64,000 bases of DNA from Neobacillus niacini (GTDB lineage Bacteria > Bacillota > Bacilli > Bacillales > Cytobacillaceae). The notes under the pieces were generated by a model that made no database searches, was not told the DNA's origin, and worked only from the letters and a program-made list of their open reading frames with translations. The position numbers were made by a program, and so were the translations under genes. This document shows, one piece after another, positions 52,452 to 61,113 of the stretch (positions are counted from its first letter, which is position 1; the number at the start of each line of letters is the position of its first letter). The stretch spans positions 1,000,001 through 1,064,000 of the forward strand of contig NZ_JAUSZN010000001.1 in assembly GCF_030817595.1 (NCBI RefSeq). Reading direction: 5' to 3'.

Positions 52452-53540
52452 TTAGTGGGTCACTTCAATTTCTTTATTTGCTCTCTCTGTCCATTCAGCT
52501 CTCTTTGTATTGACATACTCCCAATCTACTTTAACAAGTTTTGCAATTTCATCTTCACCGTAAACGATCTTCTTGGTAATATCCCCATCTAGTTTCACGT
52601 TTTTATTGACAGGACCGTCAAATAAGGCGTTTGCAAATTCCACTTGGGTATTTTCACTTAAAATAAAATTAACAAACTTTTGGGCCAGCTCTTCATTTGG
52701 AGCGCCTTTTACCACACTAACCGTTGCCATAAGTGCAGGGGCACCCTCCTCTGGTATCACATACTCAATTGGGAATCCTGTATCTTGCAGGGTGTACACG
52801 CGGCTGCTTCCCCACGCACTTGCAACTGTTTGTCCTTGTAAGAAGTAGTTAGAAACATCAGCGGTTTTATCAAATGTCACTGCGTTTTTAGCAATTTCCT
52901 TCATTTTTTCAAATCCAGGTTCAATATCCTGCGCGCTTCCGCCGTTTGCTATAGCTGACATGAGAAGCATATGCACTCCGTACGTATTGGCAATGGATGG
53001 CAGAACTAATTTATCTTTAAACTTAGGATCTGCTAAGTCATTCCAGGATTTAACCGGCTCCCAGCCATTTTGTTTAAAGGTATCTTTGTTATAAGCTAAT
53101 CCCGTCGTAATAATCCCAAAACCAACTCCGATCTTGTCCTTATCTTTGGCAATATCATAGACATCTTTCAGGTTTGTCACAATACTCTCATCTAATGGTG
53201 CTAGTAAACCAAAAGCTTTTGCCTGAGCCTGCGGTCCATCATCCATAAAAGCGACATCGATTTGAGGCTTATCCTTTTGTGCCTGAAGTTTTGACAGTGT
53301 ATCAACAGAACTTCCGGTAATATACTTCACTTTTACACCGTATTCCTTTTCAAACTTTGGAATAAGTGTCTCTTTCATTTTTTTTTCATAGCTTCCACCA
53401 TAGGCAGCAAATACTAATGTTTTTCCTCCTTCACCTGCTGATTTTTCAGACGAATTGCCCGTTTGGCTGCTGCACGCAGAAATAATACCCAGAACAAGAA
53501 TAATTAATAGAGCTAACGACACTTTTCTTTTTTTCATCAT
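52452..53540 (-). CDS. ABC transporter substrate-binding lipoprotein, PotD-like
   Basis: 362 residues. Lipobox IISACSSQ, then LVFAAYGGSYEKKMKETLIPKFEKEYGVKVKYITGSS, characteristic of SBP_bac_8/PotD-type proteins for polyamines, opines and similar cations. Later LAYNKDTFKQNGWEPVKSWNDLADPKFKDKL is typical. First structural gene of the operon; the promoter region has two GntR-type palindromes. Confidence 0.92.
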   Translation of the reverse strand: MMKKRKVSLALLIILVLGIISACSSQTGNSSEKSAGEGGKTLVFAAYGGSYEKKMKETLIPKFEKEYGVKVKYITGSSVDTLSKLQAQKDKPQIDVAFMDDGPQAQAKAFGLLAPLDESIVTNLKDVYDIAKDKDKIGVGFGIITTGLAYNKDTFKQNGWEPVKSWNDLADPKFKDKLVLPSIANTYGVHMLLMSAIANGGSAQDIEPGFEKMKEIAKNAVTFDKTADVSNYFLQGQTVASAWGSSRVYTLQDTGFPIEYVIPEEGAPALMATVSVVKGAPNEELAQKFVNFILSENTQVEFANALFDGPVNKNVKLDGDITKKIVYGEDEIAKLVKVDWEYVNTKRAEWTERANKEIEVTH

Positions 53541-53675
53541 TACTCCTCCTCAAATATAGATATCTCTCATTGTGGCAATACTTTAGCTACTTGACTTTCC
53601 TCCCTTTCCTTTTAAATTATTTTAGTAATCATTGATGTAATTTTTTAAATTTTCAGATAAGCGCTTTCAAAAAAA

Positions 53676-53710
53676 TATAATATTATAATCTTTTAAGTTA
53701 TAATATTATA
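53676..53710 (-). promoter_or_regulatory. Tandem GntR-type operators upstream of the transport/oxidase operon
   Basis: The palindrome TATAATATTATA occurs exactly twice (53676-53687 and 53699-53710), 23 bp apart centre to centre, about two helical turns. A third exact copy precedes the regulator gene. These are strong candidate sites for the product of 53724-54440. Confidence 0.75.
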
Positions 53711-53723
53711 CTTTTATACTTAT

Positions 53724-54440
53724 CTAAAAATTAATTTCTGTATAGTAGGTAGTATTATCTTGATGGTCATAAAATTTTGAGTATTCAACGACCTCTCCCT
53801 GTTTGGTGTAGGTAAACCTTTCCCATTTAAAAACTGGAGTGCCTGGTTGAACCTGCAGCCTATCTGCTTTTTCATCTATTGCAATATATGGCTTAACAAA
53901 TAACTTTGCCCTGCCTAATGAAATATGAAATTTTTTCCTCAAAATATTGTAAATAAGGTCATTATTAATGTCATCCGTTGTGAGGCTGGGGCATATTTCA
54001 TATGGAAGATAGGTATATTCAAGAGTCACCGGAGCATCATTTTCAATCTTTAAACGCTTTATTTTAAAGACCTTTGTATTAGATTCTAAACTCAGTTTTT
54101 CCGCTATTTCTTTATCTGCATCCTCAAGAGAAAAACTAATTAATTCATGTGGGTGTTCTTCTTCATCTGTTGTTAAAGAAAAAATGGAGGTGATATCCTG
54201 TTCCTTGGTAGTGCCAGAGACAAATGTTCCTTTCCCTCGCTGCCTAAAGAGTAACCCTTTATTCACCAGTTCAATAACAGCCCGTTTGACCGTAATGGTA
54301 CTCACATCAAACAGATCAGCTAATTCCTGTTCAGTTGGCAGCTGATAACCTATATCCCAGTGCTTGGATTTAATTTTTTCCTCTAATACCAGTTCCACTT
54401 GACGATAGAGAGGTACATGATTATGTTTATCTATTTTCAT
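53724..54440 (-). CDS. GntR-family (HutC/UTRA) transcriptional regulator
   Basis: 238 residues. N-terminal winged helix MKIDKHNHVPLYRQVELVLEEKIKSKHWDIGYQLPTEQELADLFDVSTITVKRAVIELVNKGLLFRQRGKGTFVSG, then the UTRA ligand domain (about 85-235, LEYTYLPYEICPSL, PVFKWERFTYTKQGEVVEYSKFY). Members bind small effectors and usually repress the adjacent catabolic operon. Start has AGGTGTGA upstream. It is upstream of and in line with the operon and has the same palindrome in its own leader. Confidence 0.93.
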   Translation of the reverse strand: MKIDKHNHVPLYRQVELVLEEKIKSKHWDIGYQLPTEQELADLFDVSTITVKRAVIELVNKGLLFRQRGKGTFVSGTTKEQDITSIFSLTTDEEEHPHELISFSLEDADKEIAEKLSLESNTKVFKIKRLKIENDAPVTLEYTYLPYEICPSLTTDDINNDLIYNILRKKFHISLGRAKLFVKPYIAIDEKADRLQVQPGTPVFKWERFTYTKQGEVVEYSKFYDHQDNTTYYTEINF

Positions 54441-54457
54441 AAAATCACACCTAATTT

Positions 54458-54469
54458 ATAATATTATAA
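54458..54469 (-). promoter_or_regulatory. Third TATAATATTATA palindrome, upstream of gntR
   Basis: Exact copy of the two sites at 53676 and 53699, lying 18 bp before the gntR start codon. It suggests autoregulation. Confidence 0.7.
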
Positions 54470-54601
54470 CTTTATAACCTTATAGTATATTTACTATTAA
54501 TACATAATTTACCGTGATTTCCCTCCGTTGTCAATATTTTTTGAATATTTTGTACATTAAAAATTTTGATTATTAATTGTAAGAAACATTTAATTCATTT
54601 C

Positions 54602-54670
54602 ATCGCCGGGGTGCCACTCAAATGTTCACGATGTTGAGTCGTGCGCGTCTGCCAATTCCGCCACACATGT
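54602..54670 (-). pseudogene. tRNA-Leu (CAA) relic
   Basis: The minus strand has TGTGGCGGAATTGGCAGACG (D arm), then CGCACGACTCAACATCGTG, an intact anticodon stem with loop CTCAACA and anticodon CAA. The 5' acceptor bases are changed and the variable arm and T arm are eroded or deleted, ending in GAGTGGCACCCCGGCG. It cannot fold into a full tRNA. Such relics often mark integration sites of mobile elements. Confidence 0.75.
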
Positions 54671-54839
54671 TGTAACTAAAGAGTTTTTCACCTTTTTTGT
54701 CAATGCTAATTATGTAAATGTCCACACGATGTTGGTGGCGAGTTGATTTTGCCACCATCCGAATCCCAAATATTTTAAGGGTTTAAATAGACCTTAATTA
54801 ACAAAAAATGTATTTTAGTTTGTTAGCCCTTTAATGAAT

Positions 54840-55375
54840 TTAAAACCTAAAAATTTTTCTTAGAAATAACGCGATAAAGCTTCCAGAAATGACAAAGCCT
54901 AGAACCTGTTGTAATACTACTACAAGCCTTGTAACACTATTCATAGGAGAGATATCGCCATACACACTTGTTAGCATTGTCGTGCTATTAAAATAAAAAG
55001 TTGAAACAATTTTGTTAAATGTACCTAACTCAGAATCCAAACCTTTATATTCTAGAGGTCTCCATTTAAAGGGGAAATTGATAAATAAAAAGACTATTTG
55101 CAATATTATATAAATATACCAAAGTCGTTCTGGTTTTTCACCAAATCCGGTACACATATCGGAAGCGCTTAACTAAAAACGCTTCCACTTGTTCTTTGTT
55201 TGTAACTTAATTCCTTGGTTAAATAAATATATTAATCGACTCATTTGTGTAAAATTTCCCGTATTCCTACAAACTGATATACTTCCTAAGAACATATCAT
55301 TATAAAATTGATCATAGTTGTAATCCCTCTGATTAGGAAGATTATGATAGTAAGCATAAACACGATCTAAAAGGA
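54840..55375 (-). pseudogene. Ion channel gene interrupted by TAG
   Basis: One frame runs DRVYAYYHNLPNQRDYNYDQFYNDMFLGSIS...KNKWKRF, then TAG (55173-55175), then LSASDMCTGFGEKPERLWYIYIILQIVFLF and a second membrane segment to the stop at 54840. TMLTSVYGDISPMNSVTRLVVVLQQVLGF is the pore helix and filter of a two-TM potassium-channel family member (Ion_trans_2), with SVYGD in place of the usual TVGYGD. The remaining ORF of 105 codons lacks the N-terminal part, so function is doubtful. Confidence 0.7.
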
Positions 55376-55775
55376 TAAAAATTTACGCGGTAATTCAGTT
55401 TTTAAAAGTTCAAATTCTCTCTCATAAATTTCATATAGCTCCATAAGAAAATGCAACTCTCGCTCTGCTATACCTAAGTCTAAGTCTTTATAATAAGTGT
55501 CCTTTTTATATCCCAAGGGTGCCTTATTACTGTTGGTCCATTTTCCCTGTTCTGCAGCTGCTAATCGACCTCGACTTAAACGTTTTTTTATTTGCTTATA
55601 TTCAAAATTTGCTAGCATTGCCTGGAATGAATATAACATTTCATTACTTTCTTAAGTGAGATCAATTGCTCCTTGTGGTGTCAAAATTTTAATATCATTT
55701 GCTATTAACATTGTTTTAATTTGTTCTGCATAAGCATTGTCACGGGATATTACCACCGGTCTATCCCATTACTAG
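55367..55775 (-). pseudogene. Serine recombinase (resolvase) relic
   Basis: The frame reads RPVVISRDNAYAEQIKTMLIANDIKILTPQGAIDLT, then TAA, then ESNEMLYSFQAMLANFEYKQIKKRLSRGRLAAAEQGKWTNSNKAPLGYKKD, matching the catalytic domain end and long helix of large serine recombinases. The N-terminal catalytic serine and the C-terminal DNA-binding part are missing. It lies about 700 bp from the tRNA-Leu relic and indicates a decayed mobile element. Confidence 0.8.
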
Positions 55776-55813
55776 TTTCAAACAGAAAATACGCGGTTTC
55801 ATTCAAGTCTTTT

Positions 55814-57118
55814 TTATTTATAAGCCGCTTCATTAATTAAAATGTCTAGCGTAACCATTTGAAAACCCTTATTTTTAAGTCCTTCTATGATCAAAGGCAA
55901 TGCCTTTTCAGTTTCGGTTTTATCTTCATCAGAATGCATTAAAATAATATCTCCATTTCGGACATTATTAAGGACATTATCTTTAATATGAGCACTTTCC
56001 TTTTGAGACCAATCAAGAGTGTCTATGGACCATAGGACGATTTTCAAATTATTTTCTTGTGCAGATGAAAGGACAAAATTATTTGTTGCTCCATATGGAG
56101 GCCTAAACATTGCTGGACTTTTCCCAATAACATCTTGAATCGCATCGTTTGTCATTACAAGATCTCTTGTTATATCATCCTTACCACGCTTACTAAGGTC
56201 ATTATGATAATAACTGTGGCTTAATACTAAATTGCCATCGTCATATGCCGTTTTAACGATTTCTGGATAAAGACGAACCTTCTCACCGACAAAAAAGAAA
56301 TTACCTTTTACGTTATATCGAGCTAATATATTCAATATTGCAGGTGTCACCGTTTTATCTGGTCCATCATCAAAAGTAAGGGCCACTTTTTTCTGGTTAG
56401 ATCCATTTAAAAATATGTTCTTAGGGTAACTTTTAGCCAAAGCAAGCATTTCTGCACGTGACTTCAACATATTCGTCCATGCTTTTTCTGACAAATTATT
56501 GGATGTTCCTTTGATTTCTAAAATATAGTCCTTATTAATGTTTGATGTATCGTCAATTTTTTCAGTAAGGAATACCGAGGTATGATCTACTCTGCCTGAT
56601 TTATTAGGGATAATAAATTTTAGCTCCATTTCTTCATTCAGTTTATACACATAAATAGATTCGTCATTTACGCTCCTTGTATCGGTCGGTTCTCCAAGTG
56701 CTGCACTAATTTCATCATAGGTTAATGACTGTAGTTTGTCATCGTATGAACGAATATCAAAGATTTCCCCGTTTTCATAAAAACCAAATGTAATACCCCG
56801 TTGTTCATACGTTACATAAAAATTCTCGTTATACTTATCTTTATAATCAGGATTGCCCCAATTTTCATAAATTCTTTGGATGTTAGTTTTCAATGTAAAT
56901 TCGGAATTAAGACCTTTTCCATTCAAAGCTAAATCTCTTATTTGTTTTGGAAAAGATTCTGATGGTTTACTTTCATCCTTTGTTGGAGGGTCAGATATTA
57001 TATCTTCTTGATGGTTGGGTTCTTCATTACTTTTAGATGAACTGGTATCAGGACCTGGGCTGCAAGAAACAAGAATTATGAAATAAAAAAATACAAGAAT
57101 CCATAAATATCTTTTCAA
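55814..57118 (-). CDS. Lipoprotein with DUF4309 (YjgB) and NodB polysaccharide deacetylase domains
   Basis: 434 residues from a TTG at 57118 with AGGAGAGG about ten bases upstream; the frame is open further but has no site. Lipobox LVSCSPGP. An acidic linker is followed by a DUF4309 domain (about 60-200, IRDLALNGKGLNSEFTLKTNIQRIYENWG, TYDEISAALGEPTDTRSVNDESIYVY). The NodB deacetylase occupies the C-terminal 190 residues: KKVALTFDDGPDKT (catalytic Asp and metal Asp), LSHSYYHNDLSK (metal His pair), FRPPYGATN, and LMHSDE. It would remove acetyl groups from cell-wall or spore-cortex glycans outside the membrane. Overlaps nothing, 45 bp after the MarR gene. Confidence 0.88.
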   Translation of the reverse strand: MKRYLWILVFFYFIILVSCSPGPDTSSSKSNEEPNHQEDIISDPPTKDESKPSESFPKQIRDLALNGKGLNSEFTLKTNIQRIYENWGNPDYKDKYNENFYVTYEQRGITFGFYENGEIFDIRSYDDKLQSLTYDEISAALGEPTDTRSVNDESIYVYKLNEEMELKFIIPNKSGRVDHTSVFLTEKIDDTSNINKDYILEIKGTSNNLSEKAWTNMLKSRAEMLALAKSYPKNIFLNGSNQKKVALTFDDGPDKTVTPAILNILARYNVKGNFFFVGEKVRLYPEIVKTAYDDGNLVLSHSYYHNDLSKRGKDDITRDLVMTNDAIQDVIGKSPAMFRPPYGATNNFVLSSAQENNLKIVLWSIDTLDWSQKESAHIKDNVLNNVRNGDIILMHSDEDKTETEKALPLIIEGLKNKGFQMVTLDILINEAAYK

Positions 57119-57162
57119 AAAAAACCATCCTCTCCTACTAAAAATCACTGATGTCCTCAAAA

Positions 57163-57609
57163 TTACAAGTCTTTTGAAGCGTCGACACTAAATTTTTTTA
57201 TTAAAGTAATAGCTATTTTCTTTTCTTCGTTTGTAAGTCCATGCATAGCTCTATCGATTGCTTTACTGTGTATAGGGAAAATATTATCAATCAACTCTGT
57301 ACCTTTTTTCGTAATATGTGCATAATTTACACCTTTTGATGGAACACGATTAATGTATCCTTTTTTTTCTAATTGATTAATGTAAACCATTATGTCTCTA
57401 CTAGTTATCAGAATTTCCTTACCAATTTCCTCAATTCGCACCTTTTTCTTATGATAAAACAATTCCAATATAGAAAACTCGGTACCAGATAAATCATATC
57501 CTCTTATTTCTTTTGCAGAACATTCCAAAAGAGCTTTATAGTCTTTGGATATAAACTCGTACAATTGTAGAGATAAATAGTGTTCATATGGAAGTTTCTC
57601 AGCTTTCAT
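57163..57609 (-). CDS. MarR-family transcriptional regulator
   Basis: 148 residues, ATG after GAGGGGAATAA. Winged helix around ILELFYHKKKVRIEEIGKEILITSRDIMVYINQLEKKGYINRVPSKGVNYAHITKKG; the acidic DxRR wing of the other MarR proteins here is replaced by SKGVNYA. One Cys (LLECSAKEI). Upstream of and in line with the deacetylase gene, so probably an operon; its ligand and target are unknown. Confidence 0.88.
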   Translation of the reverse strand: MKAEKLPYEHYLSLQLYEFISKDYKALLECSAKEIRGYDLSGTEFSILELFYHKKKVRIEEIGKEILITSRDIMVYINQLEKKGYINRVPSKGVNYAHITKKGTELIDNIFPIHSKAIDRAMHGLTNEEKKIAITLIKKFSVDASKDL

Positions 57610-57708
57610 TTATTCCCCTCGTAATTTCAAAGTTTAGATTTTTCGATTTAACTAACCCTTTCGGTGAAGATGACCAATAGTGAATACCTAGTATATACGA
57701 GCCAGGGT

Positions 57709-58614
57709 TTAACCCTCTAACACCAGTTCATTCCTTTCATTCATCGCTTCACTCATAAAAATTCCTATTAAAATCAATAAAACTCCTAGTATACGTATCC
57801 ACGTAATTTCTTCTTTTAAAATGATTAGAGCAAAAAATATCGTAGCCGGAAGTTCAATGGAACCTAATATTCCTGCCATTCGTCCCCCTATCCGTGGTAT
57901 GGAGATTAACATAAATAATAAAGGGATAACTTGACCAATCAACGCCATCAAAATTCCCCACCAAAGAAATCCATCTTTAAATAGTACCCCAGAAGTGAGA
58001 TACGTTGGGGGATAAAGGATGTGTATCACCACTGCTGATATGGTTATCGTGATTGCAGATCGAAAAGCAACAGAAGAATCATTGTTAATATATTCAGGTA
58101 GATATAAGCTTACTGCGAAACAAAGTGCAGCTAATAAACCTAACGCGACACCACTAACAGGGATATTTATTAAATTCACACTAGTTAACCCCACAGCGAA
58201 AAATGTTCCAAAAAGAATCATTATCATACCTGCCACTTTTTCAAAGCCTGGGATCTTCTTTTTAACAATAATATCTATTAAAGTGATAATCCATGAAAAT
58301 TGAAATAAAAGAATTATACTTAAAGAAACAGGTAACATGGTTAATGATTGAAAATAGAAGTATATCGCGCAGGCACCACTGACTGCTGTTCCTGCTAAGA
58401 AACACAGGGTTTTCCCGCGAGGCACCTTTTGATTCCGAATTGTAGGAAGAACTATCAGCCAAATGATTATGACGGCAAAACCGTATTGAACGTTCGTTAA
58501 ATCCTGAATCCTGAAACCATCTTTGTATAAATAATTAACGATTGTCGCTGTCAAACCCAGTAACGAAGCAGCTAACAACATTAATAACTTAAAGAGTAAG
58601 TTTGAAAATTTCAT
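57709..58614 (-). CDS. EamA-family (DMT superfamily) transporter
   Basis: About 301 residues with ten membrane segments in two EamA repeats (LTATIVNYLYKDGFRIQDLTNVQYGFAVIIIWLIVLP and the C-terminal GRMAGILGSIELPATIFFALIILKEEITWIRILGVLLILIGIFM, typical of EamA ends). Start taken at MKFSN (58614); MRDNM four codons earlier is possible. Exporter of metabolites or amino acids by family. Single gene, 99 bp after the MarR gene, with nothing to indicate the substrate. Confidence 0.88.
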   Translation of the reverse strand: MKFSNLLFKLLMLLAASLLGLTATIVNYLYKDGFRIQDLTNVQYGFAVIIIWLIVLPTIRNQKVPRGKTLCFLAGTAVSGACAIYFYFQSLTMLPVSLSIILLFQFSWIITLIDIIVKKKIPGFEKVAGMIMILFGTFFAVGLTSVNLINIPVSGVALGLLAALCFAVSLYLPEYINNDSSVAFRSAITITISAVVIHILYPPTYLTSGVLFKDGFLWWGILMALIGQVIPLLFMLISIPRIGGRMAGILGSIELPATIFFALIILKEEITWIRILGVLLILIGIFMSEAMNERNELVLEG

Positions 58615-58677
58615 GTTATCCCTCATTCCTTGTTTTTATTGATATTAGAAACGGGAAAGTATTACCCGTTACAAATG

Positions 58678-59670
58678 TTATGCTTTTAGAAGTTCACCTT
58701 TGAAAAGGAATATTAACGTACGAACAAATATAACTCCTAGTACTATAGTTAGAATGATTAAAGAAATTGCAGCTATTGCTTTTAATGGCCATATATTCAC
58801 ATATGCTGCATATTTAAAAGCTGCATTAACAACTGCTGCCATTGGAAAGCTTACGGCCCACCAAGATGCACCAAACGGTAACCCTTTTTTAAATACTTTT
58901 CCAAAAAGAACAATCCCTAAAAATAATCCAAAGTAAAATAATATGGAGGCAAACATATCAACATCTTTTATAATGTTTGTGTATGCCAAGAACCCCACTC
59001 CAAATGGCGCAATTAAAACCATTAATGAAGGTGTTAATTTTTCCGGCATAGGATCGTGATGCATTAAGCGTGAAAAAATTAATGTGAAAAACACAAGCGC
59101 TAAGATACTTCCTACTGCAAAGCCAAAAAGATTGATTTCTTCGCTCCATGCAAAAGGCATGGTACCACCAGCAACAGCTATATCAAGCGTACCCACACCA
59201 GGAATTAGCCATGCAGGAGTTGCATGAAGTATTTCTTGTTTTTGATTTATTAAGCGATGAACGATAATAAAAGCCAAAACGATTGTAAGTACTGTGCCAA
59301 TAACCCATACAATTTCAGAAAGTGCTTTACTATAAGGCGCTATAACGGAAGACAGTAATAGGATCGCGATGGTGATCGTTCCAAAGAAATTTCCGACAAT
59401 CGGATTGTTAAATTCATCTTTAACTTTTTGTGGATACATAAAAAATTTTATTAAATATGAAGTACTTAAAATAATAAAAATGATTATTGCCAATGCCCCT
59501 ATCAACTCACCAATAAACGAATAAGTTCCGAATAGTTCATGAGACCATCTCCACGCCAGGGCGAGCCCTGATATTCCCATTACGGAACCAAATAAGTTTA
59601 CAGGCAAGAATTGAAGAGGACTTTGTTTGCTCTTAGCTATTGTTCCATCCATAATATGACTTACACCCAT
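58678..59670 (-). CDS. SLAC1/TehA-type tellurite-resistance/dicarboxylate transporter family protein
   Basis: About 330 residues starting at ATG 59670 (an ATG three codons upstream is nearly on the AGGAG). Ten membrane segments; PVNLFGSVMGISGLALAWRW at the start and GGTMPFAWSEEINLFGFAVGS are TehA/SLAC1 landmarks. Members conduct small anions. Alone between the EamA gene and a LysR regulator; the regulator on the other side of the terminator at 59868 may not control it. Confidence 0.88.
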   Translation of the reverse strand: MGVSHIMDGTIAKSKQSPLQFLPVNLFGSVMGISGLALAWRWSHELFGTYSFIGELIGALAIIIFIILSTSYLIKFFMYPQKVKDEFNNPIVGNFFGTITIAILLLSSVIAPYSKALSEIVWVIGTVLTIVLAFIIVHRLINQKQEILHATPAWLIPGVGTLDIAVAGGTMPFAWSEEINLFGFAVGSILALVFFTLIFSRLMHHDPMPEKLTPSLMVLIAPFGVGFLAYTNIIKDVDMFASILFYFGLFLGIVLFGKVFKKGLPFGASWWAVSFPMAAVVNAAFKYAAYVNIWPLKAIAAISLIILTIVLGVIFVRTLIFLFKGELLKA

Positions 59671-59867
59671 TTTACCCATCTCTCCTAAAGTTATATTTTC
59701 ATTTGGAAAACCTGGGAAAAGACCATTAATTTATCATTCCCCATTGATGTTTTCTTATATGTAACTGAATTATAAATCCAGAATAATAATAGAACAATAT
59801 TATATTTTCTATATAAACGATAGAAATCATCTATCGTTTAGTATCCTTTTTTTATTAGTCATAAAAA

Positions 59868-59925
59868 AACCTCAAGAGATAAACAGTTGGAGGACATGCC
59901 TATAACTGTTACCCCTTGAGGTTTT
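59868..59925. terminator. Terminator after LysR gene
   Basis: AAACCTCAAG...CTTGAGGTTTTT with an inner AACAGTT/AACTGTT stem; A run before and T run after. It lies 30 bp beyond the LysR stop codon. Confidence 0.85.
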
Positions 59926-59954
59926 TGTCTGCTGAAAATCTAAATTATGCATGA

Positions 59955-60872
59955 TCATATTGCATCACAATTTATGGGTTCTTCCAAATTTAGATTTTTA
60001 ACATAATCGGTTAATAAATCAATAAACTGACGGGCTGCATACCCAATGTATTTATCTTTATGAACAACAATACCAACCTGCCTGCATATCGTTGGATTTA
60101 CAATATTAATCACTTTTAAACGTGAAGTATCATTAAGACTAAGTATCGTTTTTGATAATATGGTTGCTCCTGCCCCTGCTCTAACTAAGCTGATGATGGA
60201 TTCAAATGTATTTGTTTCTATTTTGGGCTGTATTTTAAGCCCAATAGAGCTGCATGAAATATCTACCAATTTTCTGCACTGATGGTTTTGTGGAAACATA
60301 ATAATAGGCAGGTCATGAATTTCTTCAAATTTAATTTCGTCCTTACTTGCTAAAATATGATTTTCAGGGATAACTAAGAAGAATTTTTCTTTATATAAGG
60401 GTATAACAGTTACTCGATCATCAGACTGAACGGGTATAATTGTTACGGCTAAATCAAGTTCATTTTTTAACACACGTTCATAAAGGTCTTCTAGTCCGAC
60501 AAGTTTTATTTGAATATCAGGAAACTTATCATGAAAATTCAGCAATTGTAATGAAACCAAATGATTTATTTCACCTGGCAGCGCTCCAATAGATAGCTTC
60601 CCCCTCTTCATTTTTTGAAGTTCTCTTATTTTTTCTGTAACACTTTTTAAGTTGCCGAAAATTTTGGTGCCTTGCTCCTGCAAAAGTAATCCTGCTTCTG
60701 TAATAGCAATTTTCTTTCCAACACGATCAAATAGCGGCATTCCTATTTCATCTTCTAAGGCTTTTATTTGATGACTAAGTGTAGGTTGAGTAATTCCGAG
60801 TTTTTCTGCTGCACGTGTGAAATGTAACTCTTCACATACAGCCATAAAATATTCAAGTTGTCTGAATTCCAT
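59955..60872 (-). CDS. LysR-family transcriptional regulator
   Basis: 305 residues, start MEFRQLEYFMAVCEELHFTRAAEKLGITQPTLSHQIKALEDEIG (winged helix), then the effector domain (GKLSIGALPGEINHLVSL, EKFFLVIPENH, GAGATILSKT). Close paralogue of the regulator at 13174. No divergent enzyme gene is adjacent; the next plus-strand gene is a gerA-type gene. Confidence 0.9.
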   Translation of the reverse strand: MEFRQLEYFMAVCEELHFTRAAEKLGITQPTLSHQIKALEDEIGMPLFDRVGKKIAITEAGLLLQEQGTKIFGNLKSVTEKIRELQKMKRGKLSIGALPGEINHLVSLQLLNFHDKFPDIQIKLVGLEDLYERVLKNELDLAVTIIPVQSDDRVTVIPLYKEKFFLVIPENHILASKDEIKFEEIHDLPIIMFPQNHQCRKLVDISCSSIGLKIQPKIETNTFESIISLVRAGAGATILSKTILSLNDTSRLKVINIVNPTICRQVGIVVHKDKYIGYAARQFIDLLTDYVKNLNLEEPINCDAI

Positions 60873-61046
60873 CCAATCAACCTCATTCTAAATAATATGG
60901 TTTATGTTAATAAAATTTATTGTAAAAGGTTATTCCCGCTTTTTGTATTAATTAGCTAAAACATTAGATAAAGTATAAAGATTAAAAAGATATTATTCAA
61001 TGTGATAATTTCTATTTATATCATTACTTTTACCTATGGTTATTTT

Positions 61047-61077
61047 TGCATATTTTCTTAAAATATAGGTGATTCTA
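61047..61077 (+). promoter_or_regulatory. Candidate SigG promoter for the interrupted gerA
   Basis: TGCATA (61047-61052), 18 bases, GATTCTA (61071-61077). The -35 fits the SigG consensus and the -10 matches 5 of 7. The gerA ATG follows 37 bp later with AAAGGAG upstream. Confidence 0.45.
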
Positions 61078-61113
61078 AAACATGCTAATGACTGGCAAAG
61101 GAGATATACTCTT

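Noticed and set aside
59868-59925. Long hairpin as a riboswitch or T-box
   Set aside because: It lies downstream of a gene, ends in a T run and has no conserved specifier or aptamer bases; a terminator explains it.
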